NCBI GenBank assembly: GCA_963678675.1
Contig: OY783200.1
Span: 4,290,501 to 4,354,500 of the forward strand
Reading direction: 5' to 3'
Length of the DNA stretch: 64,000 nucleotides
Source: Xiphydria camelus
Taxonomy: Eukaryota; Arthropoda; Insecta; Hymenoptera; Xiphydriidae
The position numbers and the translations under genes are program-made. Shown here piece by piece: positions 44,073 to 61,751 of this stretch. A model generated the notes under the pieces. That model was not told the origin of the DNA. It was given only the letters and a program-made list of their open reading frames with translations, and did no database searches. Numbering within the stretch: position 1 is the first letter of the stretch; every line of letters starts with the position of its first letter.

Positions 44073-44509
44073 CTTCTAGAGGTTCAAAATTGATCACATA
44101 GGAAATCATTATTCTGTATCGTTTCGATTGGGTATATTTTTCTTATGTCGCATCGAGAGATGAAGAGGAAAAGGAAAGAGTGCAATTCTAGCGTACTCCT
44201 CCAAGAAACTCACATTCTAACGTCGCGTCGCTATGCATTTCGTTGTGCGTCACCTAATCTTTCGGAGTCTCGAATCCCCGTGGAATCGTTCTCGATGCAT
44301 TAAAACGACAAAAACTACAGAACTAAATAACCTCGTCAGTCAAATTCTGGAACGAATTGACGTTTTTGCGGGTAGTGTCGAGGGAAAGAAGAAAGAACAT
44401 CTACGGGCGTTCGAAAATCGCACAGTACGAAATTCGAATAAATCTGAATAAAAGTCCAGTAAAGATTCCTACTTTGTCGATTGAAATTACCTTGTAGGTA
44501 CACCCGCGG

Positions 44510-44872
44510 CCACGGTGTCTGTCGCTGGTGACTTTTTTAAACCTTATTTTTAAACGTACTAACCAGTGAACAATTAATTCTCATGCCCTCATTAGCTACG
44601 GTGACGTCTACTCTCGTTAATGAAAGCACGAGGATTGATTAATCATTGGTTAGTACGTTTAAAAATAACATTTAAAAAAGTCACCAGCGACAGATTCCGT
44701 GAGCCCGGGTGTACATATGTACTAACCAATGAACAATTAATTCTCATGCGCTCATCAGCTACGGTGGCGTCTACTCTCATTAATAAAAGTATGAGGATTG
44801 ATTAATCATTGGTTAGTACGTTTAAAAATAACATTTTAAAAAAGTCACCAGCGACAGAATCCGAGATTGTTT
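44510..44872. mobile_element. Two tandem copies of the CTGTCGCTGGTGAC element
   Basis: The first copy (about 44515-44700) has both inverted ends (TCTGTCGCTGGTGAC and GTCACCAGCGACAGA). A second, partial copy follows at about 44720-44872. The halves are complementary (GTACTAACCAGTGAACAATT against ATTGGTTAGTAC). Confidence 0.6.
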
Positions 44873-45241
44873 CCTCCGGGGGAATACATTTTTTATTGTA
44901 ATTTTTAAAATTTCAATAAATGGCGTCCAGTTTCCTGTCCTTTATGGAACGGAAATATTTTATCAACTTGGAAAATCACTTTTTATTTCCAAAAAATGCA
45001 ATTACTCCGAAAAATTCCACTTTGTAAAGACGCGTGTATAAAATTAAATAGTTTCGCCATCTAGGCGAATCAATCAGCAACCAGATTCCTCAAACTAAAA
45101 TTGCGTTTCAATTTCGCAGTGAAGTTACGTTTCTCGATAATACGAGGAAATCCATAACCCGTCAGTGCGGTGCACGACTTGTTTCCGCGTGAGACTAGTT
45201 CATCGGCGTTTCCCGTTCACCTTATCGCCGCACGCCAAATA

Positions 45242-49490
<4,249 letters not shown>

Positions 49491-49688
49491 CCGCGTCACT
49501 CGCGCGTTCCTCGTCCACGGAAGTGATCGGTCTCGCGCTGCCGGCACGCGCATCGCTAGGAGCGAGAAGACGGAAGATCCACGCAGGGAGCATGGCCCGC
49601 GAATCCGCGCGTACACCGCGCGGGCCGAGAACGGGGGTGTCCCGACGCCGCGATCGGGGCGATACGTTTATACTTAAAGTACATATTT

Positions 49689-49694
49689 AATAAA
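49689..49694 (+). terminator. Poly(A) signal of NEDD8
   Basis: AATAAA about 200 bp after the NEDD8 stop. Confidence 0.55.
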
Positions 49695-51591
49695 ACAATT
49701 TAATTATAGAGAGGGGAAGCGGATTCGCTGCACTCATTTGCGCGTCCTCGAACACCTGCTACGCGCGGAGGGAATCTTTCCCCTCGCTGATCGACGGCGC
49801 GACAGTCATCGATCCGCGAGACTCCGCGGCGTATCCATCAGCCTTGGTCGGTTATTTCGAGAAGCGTAAGGCAAACAGTCGACGCGAGCGAGAATCTAAA
49901 CACACGACAGGCATGTTTAAGCCATGTATCGCGTTTCGCTCGGTACTCCCTCCCTCGAAGCGATCGCGCGGAGCTACAGAGGATTTATGTCGTCCGGTTT
50001 TCTGCTCGTCGAGGCAGAAGAATGCGCGATTATTCGCCGGAATGTGGACGAAGAGACACGAGCCGGTCACGTGTAGCGGCACAGGTTTCCACGGTGTCGC
50101 TTCCCGATCGATCGGAACTGAATGCGTACGCGCGTGGGACACATTGTCCTCTGGACGACGCAATTTCGTGTGGCTGAAATTCCGAACGTTCGTTCGGAGG
50201 AAGAATTTCGACTTTAAGAGATCGAAATGTAGAGTTTATTGATTATTAGATCTATGGAGAAATGTTTGACAACTGGGCGACGATCGGAAATCAAGTAATC
50301 AATAAAGTTAACAGTGATCACGGTCTTTTAAAGTTAAAACCCTTCGTTCGAATGAACGTTCGGAACTTCAGGCGCACGCAATTTCTACGAAAAAAATAAG
50401 CCGATTATCTTCCACTCGCGCTCTATTATTCCTTAATCCGTTTATCCTCCCAAAAAGACGTGCGCGATCGATATCGACTCGTCCTGCGCGGCGCCGATCG
50501 ACGGGATGAATGTATCTGAGAGCGTGGCGTCGCGCAAAGGTGATTATACGGTACCCCGGTTGCGCCAACGCGGACGTGGTGGGGGCACGGATTGAATCGG
50601 TAACGGTTACCGCGCTATAAGAGAAACGATTACGCTCGGCGAAAAGTTTAGTCAAGGCTGGGCAGTGCGATCCGTGCAACAGCTGGCTTGCTCGACATGA
50701 TCGGGTCAGTAAAAATTGAGGCGATCGTCGGGCGTGCTTCTTCCTCCCGCGAACGAAAGTGGATCGCGATCGGCGCGCGGCTCGGGGAGTCGCTTCGCGT
50801 GTAAACCTCGCGTTCCGCCGCGAGGAAAGCGGTTCCTCTCGCCTTCCGCCGACGAGAAACGTCGCGTTTCGTCGAGTGCGCGTCCGCTCATCCCTCGACG
50901 CGCCGGTTTCTGCTCGCCGCGAAGGAAGACGTTTCGATCTCATCGCGAAACGGCGGTGGTTCCCCGCGCGAAACGCGACGCTTCTCGCTTTGGAAAGCCG
51001 AGCGCAGCCTCCAAACGAAAACGAGACCGAGGTTGTTGTAGAAGTCGGAAGAAAAAACAGGCTTAGGGTCGAGTCTACCGGCGTATCAGAGAGTTGTACG
51101 GTGTCCGCTGCGGTGCGTCAAGGTGGAAAAATGTTGTCCCTCTCGCGTTTGTGAGAATTACTTGCGATCCCCGTCGCCCCGCACGGAAGTTTTAGCCTTC
51201 GCAATTGGCCGTCGAGTCTTTCGAGTCTCCCGCGAAATAGCGAGAAAGGCGCGAATACGATCCGCCCCAAAAAGGCACAGAGCTAAAGGACGTCTTTAAG
51301 TCGTTTTTAAAATGTCTTGTGACCCACTTTCGGATCACTTCAACCACTGAAAGACATCTTTGAAACGAGTCACGTCTAAAAATCTTTGGAAAGTGGGACG
51401 TAAGACGTCTTTTAACTCTGTGCTGTCCGGGGTACGAGTTTCCCGCCTGACAAACATATAGTTATCCAAAAGACACCTATGGGACGATGAATGTCCATCT
51501 AATATTTTTCACCTAAAAATGCAGTTATTTAAAAGATTAATTATTTCTTAAAGATGAGAAATAGATGGACATTTGTCACATCCTACAGCAT

Positions 51592-51812
51592 ATGAGGCTA
51601 AACTTATTCGCAAAAAAAAAGAAATTCCAATAGCTATTATATCTCATTATTTATGAACTTTTAGCCTACATCGGTATGAGACAGTTGTAGATAAAAGTGT
51701 AATCTTCAAAAAAGTATTATACAAATATGAGCCAAATGCTCTTAGATAATGAGATAATAGTGATTTGAGTTTCTTTCCTGGCGAATTAGTTTAGCCTCAT
51801 ATGGTAGATGTC
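51592..51812. mobile_element. TATGAGGCTAAACTT MITE (copy 2)
   Basis: CATATGAGGCTAAACTTATT at the left and AGTTTAGCCTCATATG at the right form inverted repeats. The interior has ATCTCATTATTTATGAACTT and AATCTTCAAAAAAGTATTAT. Other copies lie at about 47050-47176 and 55500-55700. It interrupts an older MITE. Confidence 0.65.
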
Positions 51813-53627
51813 TTCTGGATGTTTTCTCGGAACTATGAATCTGTGAAATGTGTGTTTATTGGACAACTTTTCGGCGCGAAAACAAGACAATGCAAACAGT
51901 CATCCTGAAGTCATATATAGACGGTCTAATGCCTAACTTTTTGTTAGCTCAAATTTCATGTCATCAATAATATATTGATTTAAATATGACAATATATTCA
52001 TTTGAGTTAAGGAAATCCTGTTTAATTCAATACTCGTTTATTCACAGCAAGTATGAGCATAATCGATGTCAGTAAATTTTAGTCATACTAAAATAATGCT
52101 GACTTGGTCCAACTGCACATAAATAGTCATATATGGCGGATTAAATATGTAAAGTTGTAGCAACTAAATATCCACTTATATTTAGTAATTAAACATATAT
52201 TAAGTGTGAATGAACGGATATTGGATTGAACATAATTATCCAAATTAAGAAGATATTGAATTGCCAAAAATAATTCAAACCAAATAAATCAATTCAACTA
52301 ATTCTTTTTCTCAGTATGTGGAAATATGATTTGTATTTGAAACAGTAAAGTCAGATACCCGCCCATTAAAATTTGAGAAGAACAAGTCGAAATTTATTGG
52401 ATTCTATACGCATATGTAGAAACAAATAAAATCCAATAAAAATGAATACCTCTCTATTGTTAACTACCAGTTGGTTATTACCAATAGAACGGCACTCATC
52501 TTTATGGGATTCAACTTGTTCTTACACACGCGTATAGAAATCCCATAAATTCCAATCAATCCTTCTCAGATTTTACCCAGACAGCACAAAGCTGAAAGAC
52601 GTCTTTAAGTCGTCTTTAGAAAGTCTTATGTCCTACTTTCGGACTACTTTTATTATTGGAAGACGTCCTTAAGACGGCTTATGATTAAAAGTCATCTAAA
52701 AATTGGACATAAGACGTCTTGAAAATGACTTAAAGTCTGTTTTAGCTCGTGTGCTGTCTGGGTAGTGGGCGGCTATCTAGAATCGCTGTTTCAAGTATAC
52801 ATCATGTTTCAAACATAAGGAATTGCCTAGGGTTCCTATAGGATTTTATAAGGATATATTGATCTTTTTTTTTTGTTGTCTGAGGAGCGATAAACGCTTT
52901 TGCCGAGTATTAGACAAAAAACGTCGAGCGATCGGACTCAAAAAAAAAAACGATTAATTAAAATCACCTAAATTGAATTAGGATTTCTCGACGACTGTAT
53001 ATCTGGGATGCTGACCCACTTTAGTCGCACTCGAACGCGAGTTCATAATATAATTCCAGTTGACATTATCCGAGCGGCATTCCGCTTATCCGGATGCGCA
53101 TACGCGGTCGTTCCGATACGTCCGCCGCGTGTCTGAATGCCCATTGTTTGCGCCGTCGCTTGCGTTACAGGAATTACTCATCCGGACCCGGTTATGTTAA
53201 TCTATCGGAATCCTTCGGAGAGCCGCTCATTCATCATTGACCGAACGCCGACGACTGCCTCGATTCCCACATTTATTTAACAACCGCGCGCCGAGAAGTC
53301 TCGCGATCGAATCGGATCGTTATCAACGAGTAAAGCGCATCGGCGCGAGACAAACGACATCAAAGATCGTCGGATGCGCCGCTATCTTTTCAATTAACAC
53401 CGCTCAATGAAACCTTCGTTATCGAGACTCCGAACGGAGGAGAACGGGGCTCAGTTTTGAGTAAAAATTACACTCTCGAGAAAAAATGTTTATATATATA
53501 ATTATAAATAATTGAATATGATTAGATCCGAAATTTGTCTCTATTTTATTATACATGAAGAACTAGATATAATCATATATGATCAAATGAGATTAAATAT
53601 AATCAGATCCCAAATTTTCGACTTTAT

Positions 53628-53728
53628 CCAGATATATGAAGACCTCAGCAGCTGTAAAACCTGTTAACTAGCATGGAACTTCATATCAGTTAACAGGTTT
53701 TACAGCCGAGGTCTTCATATATATTGAT
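53628..53728. repeat. Long hairpin with about 40-bp arms
   Basis: The left arm includes TGAAGACCTC and GCTGTAAAACCTGTTAACT; the right arm is AGTTAACAGGTTTTACAGC and GAGGTCTTCA. The loop is about 19 bases. There is a small bulge (AGCA) in the left arm. Confidence 0.75.
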
Positions 53729-55494
53729 ATCTGATCATATATATGATTACATAAGTTCTTCATATATAATCAGTTGGAGACTAAATGCTTTATAAATTGA
53801 TCACTTAAAAGTGATCAATTATCAATCTGCTTCAGCTTTGCTATATTATACTAGTATTTTTAACTCAAATATTTAAGTACAACCTCTTATAATTCACGCT
53901 CCATTTTTCTCTGTGCGTCTTTCGTGAGCACACGGATCATCGGCGGGTTTTTCGATTCGAATTCGCGAGCGAAGGGGGGTCGCGATTCGGCTGCGATCTG
54001 GAATAGAAATCATTATCAGAACAGAACTCCGCGCATAATTGCATTCAATTAAGAGACGGAGACGAGTTAAACGACCCGCGATAAGGGCGACGCGAGTTAT
54101 CAGCGTCTCGAGCGAGAGTAAAAATTGCGACGATGATGAGGCGTTGGGAGTATTCTTATCGTCGAGCGATCTCATGGAATACGCGCAAAGCGACAGAAAT
54201 TCAGAGAATTCATTATCCAAGTTCTGCGTACAGATCTGAAACTTGTGTGCTTTGCGCTTTGACCCGCGATCTCGTCAAGCATTATCCGAAAAAAAAGTTG
54301 TTACATCACACGCGCGCGCGCGCGCGCGTACGGAATGTCCTTATTCGACGCCCAGACTACCAAGGTCGGGCGCGTAAAGACCGCTATAAAGATTGTAGAA
54401 CGCACGACGAGCATGGGAATACCGCTTATGCAATCGCGATGAAACCATCGGGCGACTCGTAATTCGGCCCGTTCGCGAAAGTCGACGGCACTTTTTAGTC
54501 TCGCTAAACAGTCAAACGCGACGACAAGACTTCGCGTGGCACTTGCAGTCGTCTAGTGCACTCTTCCATTCTTTGTGCCGCTAATGGTGAGACGCTTTTG
54601 CGCTCGAAGAGTTGCAGATTGTACGGCTACTTCACGGAAAAGTAATCGTACGTGAATATTTAGTCGCTAGGGTGGCTGTAAACCGGGAAAATAGGAAAAT
54701 GTCACACGGAAAAAAAAGGATTTTGCAGTATCAGCAAAACTAGTAAAATAGGCTTTTAGGTTTTATTTTTTTATTTATATGAGAGAATTAAATTTTCTTA
54801 AAATTATAAACAAAATTTAAAAATCAGTCAATTTTTAAATAATATACATAAATAATTAAATAAAATTAATTTTGAATTATAAATCAATTTAAAAAATCAA
54901 TTAATTGTTTAATATATGGGACAATTAAATAAAATTATTTTTCAATCGTAAATCAATCCTATATTTAGTCTATATTATAACTAGGTTTAGCTGGGAACTT
55001 TTTGCTACCACGACAAAAATATTATTTGTTGCAGTGAAATATACCTAGGGTGACCTCGCCGGTTTTCGACCAGATTACATTGGTTTGGTTTTCAACAATG
55101 CGCCAGTCCAACATACCATTGCGTCTATACGCAGCTGTTTAAAGTAAAACATTTACATATCGAATTCACTGGAACTATTGTAGAATTGGCCTAAATGTTA
55201 ATAATGTAGGTATCTGAATCTTTCTGAAAATTAAAAAAATATGTATAATATATAAAAGATGCTGTTTTTCCCCATTCTCGACCACCCATTAGTTTTAAAC
55301 CGCAAGGGGGTGCCACCTCTTATAATTAGTGTAGTTGAATGGTGGATTTATGCAGTGGCGTAGTAAAAAATATTAAAAATGCGCTGATATTCTTATTTTC
55401 TTTAATTTTCTTTAAATCTGGTCGAAAACAAAGTGCGGTCGGCTAACCGGCGAAGTCACCCTATGTTCAGTGGCAAACGCCACACGAGACTAAT

Positions 55495-55703
55495 TGTAAG
55501 CTCACTCGCCAGAAAAGAAACTTCAATCATTATTATCTAATGATTTATGAACCTCAGGCTTACATCGATATAAGACTTTGTCGTAGATAAAAATGTAATC
55601 TTCAAGAAAGTATTATACAAATATGAACCAAAAGCTCATAAATAATGAGATAATACCTAATGATTAGTTTTATTCCCGACGAGTAAGTTTAGCCTCATAT
55701 GAT
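55495..55703. mobile_element. TATGAGGCTAAACTT MITE (copy 3)
   Basis: The right end is AAGTTTAGCCTCATATG; the left end is degraded (TAATTGTAAGCTCACTCG). The interior blocks ATCTTCAAGAAAGTATTATA and CTCATAAATAATGAGATAAT match the other copies. Confidence 0.6.
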
Positions 55704-56156
55704 GTAACTGCAAATTTTTTCGATAAAAATATCTGCCATCTCAGCAAATATTTTAAATAATATTCGACATAATTTCTACCGCCACAGATAATGTTTTTGT
55801 TATTTTAGCAAAATATTCTCAGCAAAACTCAGTTTGATAAGACTGCAACATAATTTTTTGCGTGCAGGTAATTTTGGATTTTTACTGGAAATTATAATTA
55901 CCTAAAGTAGAGTTAATTTTTCGGAACATCATTGATATGTTTCACATTGGAGTTTGTGCTATGCTGTTTCAGATATTAAAATTATTTAGCTTTGTCGATC
56001 TGATTATACAAAACTCCTGATATGAACAAAAATATCAGGAAATACTAACAAAATTTGATCTAAAATAATCAAGGAAAATCAAAGAATAATCAGGGAATTC
56101 TAGGTATGATGAAGTTTTTGCAGTCACACTGAGTCGAATTCCGTAGATAATCGCAT

Positions 56157-59100
56157 ATGAAATATGTGCAATCCCTTCTTCACTTCCTGGAAGAATATTA
56201 TAAAGCATCCCTCTCGGAAGCTGTGAGCGTTCTCGCGCGTGAAGTCACATCCTACGTTTCTCTTCGCTACAGGGGGAAGAAGAAAGTACTTGCCGTCGGA
56301 GCTGCCGTAGTTATAGCGATCGTTGTGATTGTAACTATCGTGGTACTCGTCAATCGCGATGCGAAACGCGGTACCGTCAGCTCTGACAAGTACGTCAGCT
56401 CTTCCTTGCTCGGGCGATACACTAAGGTAATCACTTGTGAATATTCCAGAAAGTGTAGAGTAAGTTAGCGGAATAAGACGAAATTGGCGTTAGATTGTCG
56501 GGTTGCGAATCCTATTGAAAATATATCATCGATTCTCATAGAAAACTTTTAAAAATCATGGAAATTTGATGTTCTTTTAACACAGCAATTCTAGATACCC
56601 GCTCATAAAAACCTGAGAGGAATGAATAGGGATGTATTGAATTCTATGTGTATCTCTCTGGAAACGTAAAATCTCCTTGTAAGGTATTCTGTTAGCAATT
56701 AGAAATAAAACGTCGTATACCGGTCTTTATTATCTTTATAGGATTTCATTTGTTTTTGTGGACCTGGGAAAAGTGGTTTCTATATGAGGCGCCTATATGT
56801 AAAACCAGATAATATTTTCTTTATAAGTATATAGGAAATATCTGGTTTTGCATCTAGGTGCCTCATATTATGTAATCATATACATATAATCTTGTCTAAT
56901 CACGTATGATTATATAAATTTCTTCGTATATATACAATCAAATAGAAACAAATGTCGTATCTGATTATATCCAATTATATACGCATATGATCATACATGA
57001 TTAGATACATATAAATAATTTTCCTCGGGTATAAAATTCGGTAAATTCCTGCTCATCATCTTTAGATACACACAGAATCAAACGAATTCCTATTCGCCCT
57101 ACTCAAACTCTTCTAGCGAATATCTGGAACTGCTGTGTCTAAAGCACATCGGATTCCCGTAAGAATTGTCTATAAGAATCCATGGAATCTTTTCAGCAGG
57201 GAGACAACATGATAATTCCTAATGATCTTACACCTCGTTTCAGGGAGCGGTGACGACGAACGGACAGGAGTGCGCGCAGATCGGCTCCGATATCTTGAAC
57301 AGAAATGGATCCGCCGTCGACGCGGCTATCGCCGCGCTCCTCTGCGAGGGTGTCGCCTGCCTGCACAGGTAAACGAGACCACGATGGGCTTCCACGAAGC
57401 CGAGAACGAGAGCGTACACGCGGCGCGTTAATAAGCAACTAATTCATTGCTCAAAAGCATGGGGCTGGGTGGAGGTTTCCTGATGACGATATGGGACGCG
57501 AAGACGCGAACCGCGGACTACCTGGACGCGCGCGAGGTCGCGCCGCTCGCCGCCACCGAGGACATGTTCAACGGAAGCTCAACCCTCTCCACGATCGGTA
57601 AGCGCGACTCCGTCGTCGACGCTGCGATTTCAACGTAAACTCCACGGCTCCTTCGTCGTTCCAGGCGGCTTAGCGGTCGCTGTACCGGGCGAGCTGGCGG
57701 GCTACTGGGAGGCCCACCGAAAGTACGGCAAGCTGCCGTGGGCCGAGCTCTTCGAGCCCACCATCGCCCTGTGCGCGCGAGGATCGCTCGTCACCAATTA
57801 TCTCGCCGACTATTTGTCGCAGAAAGAGGCGGCGATAAAGCGCGAGCCAACGCTCGCCGCGATTCTCGTCAATCCCGCGACCAACTCGACGTGGCGGGTG
57901 AGCGACGACCGCGATTCCTCGTCGCTCTCGGTGCGACTCATCGGTGAACGATGTTGCAGATAGGCAGGAGATAGGATAAAGAGGCCGACCCTGGCGAAGA
58001 CCTTGGCGAAGATCGCGACCGGCGGTGCCGAGATCTTCTACAACGGCACCATCGCCGATCAGCTGGTGTCCGAGATCCAGGCGTTCGGCGGAATCGTCAC
58101 GAAGGAGGATCTCCGCGGTTACAGGTGAGCCACGGTCCACCGCGTCGATCGTCGGCGAGGCCGCGAGACGATCAATATTCTCCCCTTTCGCAGACCCAAG
58201 TGGAGGACGCCGATCACCGCGAATATCGGCAAATTCACGATACACACGGCGCCGCCGCCGGGTTCCGGGGTGCTCCTCGCGTTCATGTTGAACGTGCTGC
58301 GCGGCATCGTGCCGGCCGACGACGAGGGCGACACGTGGCAGCGCGTCATCGAGACCTTCAAGTGGGCGTACGCGCGGCGCACCGAGCTGGGCGATCCCGA
58401 TTTCGTCGATATAGGTGAGCGAGAGCGAGGATCGCCGTCGTGCCGATACTTAACCGCGCGGTTCGCGCTGTTCTCCAGGTAGCGTCTTCGGCAATCTCAC
58501 GTCGAGCGCGTACGCCGACGCCACGCGGCAGAGGATAAGGGACGACTGGACCAGCAACGATCCCAACTATTACGGCGCCGTGACGTCCAGAGTCAACGAT
58601 TCCGGGACCGCCCACATATCGGTCCTGGCGCCCGACGGCTCCGCGGTGTCGGTCACCTCGACGATCAATCTGGTGTAAGTTCACGATCGTGAGATTCCCC
58701 GCGGTAGAATTCTCAAGTAAAGTCTGAAGAGCTCCGAAAATTACTCCGAGAGGTTCTGAAGATAACTGCAGAACATTTCGAAGTATTGGTGCACTTTTCA
58801 GAGAAGATCTCAGGAACGTGTAGAGAAATTTAAAAGTCGTCGGAAATAATATTATGTGATATTTCTCTGAAAATGTCTTCCTTTCCTCTGATTATTAGTA
58901 TATCTGAAAGTTTCCAAGTTTCTCTAAAGACTTTTACGAATTCGTAGGACACATTCAGCACTTCGAAATACTTCAGAAACATTTAAAGAAATGCAGAAAT
59001 AATAGCGAACGATCTTTTTCGGAGAATATCTACCTTCTCTCTGATTATTTCGGCGTATTTCTGAGTTTCTCTCTGTATAAATTTGATGAACTGTAGAAGT

Positions 59101-60422
59101 ACTCAACGCTTAAGATTAATATAGAAATGTATGAAGAAATTCAGAAGTAATGGATTAGATAATTTTTCTCTTATTATTTCTAAAAATTGCTCACATTTCT
59201 GGAATGTCTGCAAGAAATTGAAACTTCTTGTTATGAATATATATCTATGACAAACTTCAGAGCAACTAAGCTTATGAGAAGTGGTAAAACTCATTTTTAG
59301 AGAGATTGTGAATTTTTCAGAGAAATTGGTAGAGAAATATTTACTGCAAAAAAAAACTTCGCCTAAGAGATTCTGATGAATTAACTTGTAAATTTCAAAA
59401 ATAATTCCAAGTCTTTCAGTTTTTCAAAGAAATTGGCAGACACACTGTTTCAGTAGTTCGATTGTTGACATTCTCTGAGATTCTCGTTGTTAAGACAAAT
59501 CGTTATTAGTAGGAATAATTTGATATATGAGAAAAATCTCTGCAAAATTAACGAAACTTTACTATGAATTTCTCTGATTTTCTCTAGAATCCATAGAGAA
59601 ATTTTAATAATTCATACATTTTCAGATAAATTCAGAGTTGCGTGGAAATTTAAAAATGCCAATTTTTTATGTAGACGAAATCACAGATTTTCATAGAGAA
59701 TTCGATTTTTTTGCACTGAGAGAACATCAGAAAACCCTCGAAAAAATATACTCTCATAAATTTCCGACATCTTCCGACAAATGTTTTCTTCTAGGCTCGG
59801 CGCGATGATACGTTCCACCTCGACCGGCATAATATTCAACGACCAGATGGACGACTTCAGCTCGCCGCGGATCACCAACGAGTTCGGCCTCCCGGCGTCG
59901 CCCGCCAACTACATCGCCCCCGGAAAGCGACCGCTGAGTTCGATGACGCCGACGATATTGGTAAGTGGTCCATCGAGAATCCGAGGGTGAATTTTCGAAA
60001 AATCTTCTCACTCTGCGCCCAGTTGGACGAGAACGAAGAAGTGCGGCTGGTCGTCGGCGCGGCCGGCGGCACGAAGATCACTACCGGCGTGGCGAGCACG
60101 ATGATACTGAATCTCTGGTCGGGATACGACATCAAGGAGGCGATCGACGCTCGCCGGATTCACCATCAGGTAATGATCGCCGTTAACGACGCTTGAAAAA
60201 TCGCGAGGTAACGACACAACGACGTTCCAGCTTTTTCCGATGACCGTCGAGAACGAAGAGGGCTTCCCGCAACCGATCCTGGACCACCTGCGCAGCGTCG
60301 GTCACAACGTCAGCATCTATGAGGGAATCGGCAGCGCCGTGACCGCAATTGCCCGCGGCAAGGACGGCAGCGTTACGGCGAACTCCGATTATCGTCGCGA
60401 GGGAAAGACCGCTGGGTTTTAG
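56157..60422 (+). CDS. GGT1: Gamma-glutamyltransferase, membrane-anchored, 10 exons
   Basis: This is a glutathione hydrolase/transpeptidase of the N-terminal nucleophile class, acting at the cell surface. Exons: 56157-56426, 57244-57368, 57458-57597, 57665-57897, 57964-58124, 58194-58414, 58479-58674, 59795-59960, 60023-60169 and 60231-60422. The joined frame encodes 616 aa. A signal anchor ([20 protein letters not shown]) is followed by [50 protein letters not shown], the self-cleavage motif [13 protein letters not shown] (nucleophile Thr near residue 443), then [24 protein letters not shown] and [13 protein letters not shown]. The acceptor of exon 5 is ATAG at 57960-57963; the nearer CAG would bring a stop. 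The first exon is uncertain: 56271-56272 looks like an acceptor, so residues 1-39 may be replaced by an unseen upstream exon. Confidence 0.93.
56782..56873. repeat. Hairpin in GGT intron 1
   Basis: ATATGAGGCGCCTATATG...AAAACCAGATAAT pairs with ATATCTGGTTTT...TAGGTGCCTCATAT across a loop of about 20 bases. Confidence 0.65.
58740..59735. repeat. AT-rich repeat in GGT intron 7, related to DDX18 intron 1
   Basis: Blocks such as CTGAAAGTTTCCAAGTTT, CATTCAGCACTTCG and TACCTTCTCTCTGATTATTT recur in the same order as in 20050-21150. The terminal repeats are eroded. Confidence 0.6.
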
Positions 60423-60698
60423 TGTAAATTTAAATATTGCGATATTAGGAAACGAGAGGGACCAAAGCGAGGAGATAAATATTCAAAGAATGTGAAAGTA
60501 CGAGTTTCTTATCGCCTTCTTATTAACGCACAACTTTAGCTCCTTTTATATTACATATATTTTCGTCCAAAAGTGATTTCTGCGCGTCTTTGAACGGTAC
60601 TCTGACGATTTTTTTTTTTTTATATAAATTGTACTTATACGCGCTTTGTGTGCGAAGACGTGACAGAGAGAAACTATCCACTCGAGAGTTTCTCCGTT

Positions 60699-60704
60699 AA
60701 TAAA
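60699..60704 (+). terminator. Poly(A) signal of gamma-glutamyltransferase
   Basis: AATAAA about 280 bp after the stop at 60422. Confidence 0.5.
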
Positions 60705-61060
60705 GTCGAGGAATAAGAAAAAACTTCGCAACTAGTTCAAAAGCCGCCGCTTTTGAAAAAGTTCGGCTTCCTTCGTCACCGTACGAGCCTTCCGCTTGGT
60801 CCTCTCTGTGCGTCCCAGGCTCCGCACGTGGAAGTAGAGCATCCTCGTCGAGTTCCACCGAAGGATTATTGCATCTTCAGTTTGTCCGTGTATTTGGAAT
60901 TTTCAGTTTTTCGAGCTTCTGAAATGATATCAGTATTATTCTAGTATTTTCTTGCGAAGAGCTCTACGTTTCGTATAACGAGACGCGGTATTTAGTCGTA
61001 ATTGCTTAGAAATTAGGTCACTCTTTAACGAACAAATACCCTAATAAATCTTTATTTTAT

Positions 61061-61254
61061 CCCAGACAACAGACAAACCAGAATGCTATCTTTTAGTCAT
61101 CCGTAGAAAGTTTGTCTTACTTTTTGATAACTTTGATATCGAGTTATCGAACAGTCTTACATTGGATAACATGAATTCCAAGTTAGCAAAAAGTGAGATA
61201 ATAGACTGCCTACGGATGACTTGAAGACGACTTTTTGGATTGTGTTGGCTGGGA
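61061..61254. mobile_element. Foldback MITE, CCCAGACAACA family (copy 3)
   Basis: It begins CCCAGACAACAGACAAACC, ends GATTGTGTTGGCTGGG, and has a self-complementary interior (TCTTACTTTTTGATAACT against AGTTAGCAAAAAGTGAGA). Confidence 0.6.
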
Positions 61255-61751
61255 TACTGCAAGAAATACGCGCAACGTTGCCGACTGCTTGTTCACTACT
61301 TGAATTTGGACACTCTGATACAGGTTTCGCAGTGGGTCTCCTGTTTCTTTTCATTCACCTATTTTTTTAAGTATCCTCTTCGTCGCTCTGAAACTCTGCG
61401 ATACGATTTTCCTTCAACATTATTTCCTCAAAACTCGACCGAACTTATTACAAACGCCATCAGAACACTTTTTCTTATCCCTTCACAACTCTCAAATAAG
61501 GAAAGATCGGTTATTTTTCTCCAACAAGAAGCCATTAACCCACTGTTTGTGAAAATCTGACCGAGTTGAAGCCCTGCAGTTTGAATGAACGGAGAAGCGT
61601 CTTGGTTCGTTAAATACATCAAGGTACAGGGTGTATCAGCCAAATGGAATAAATTCGATAATAAATAAATGGGGGCGTGTTCGAAAAAACGCTCGGACAC
61701 GTCGATTGGTATTTTTAGTTGCGCACTTTTTTCAACAGAAACTTTTTATAC

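Larger units (their letters stand above)
49700..56150. other. Spacer between NEDD8 and gamma-glutamyltransferase
   Basis: The segments at 49700-51250 and 52980-54650 are GC-richer and look unique; the rest is MITEs and AT-rich sequence. Frames of 100-190 codons on both strands in 49850-51150 are Arg/Ser-rich, overlap each other and lack domains, so none is called. A promoter or the unseen first exon of GGT could lie in 54500-56250. Confidence 0.4.

Noticed and set aside
49852..51154. Several frames of 100-191 codons downstream of NEDD8
   Set aside because: They overlap on both strands, are Arg/Ser-rich and show no motif; best explained by GC-rich non-coding sequence.
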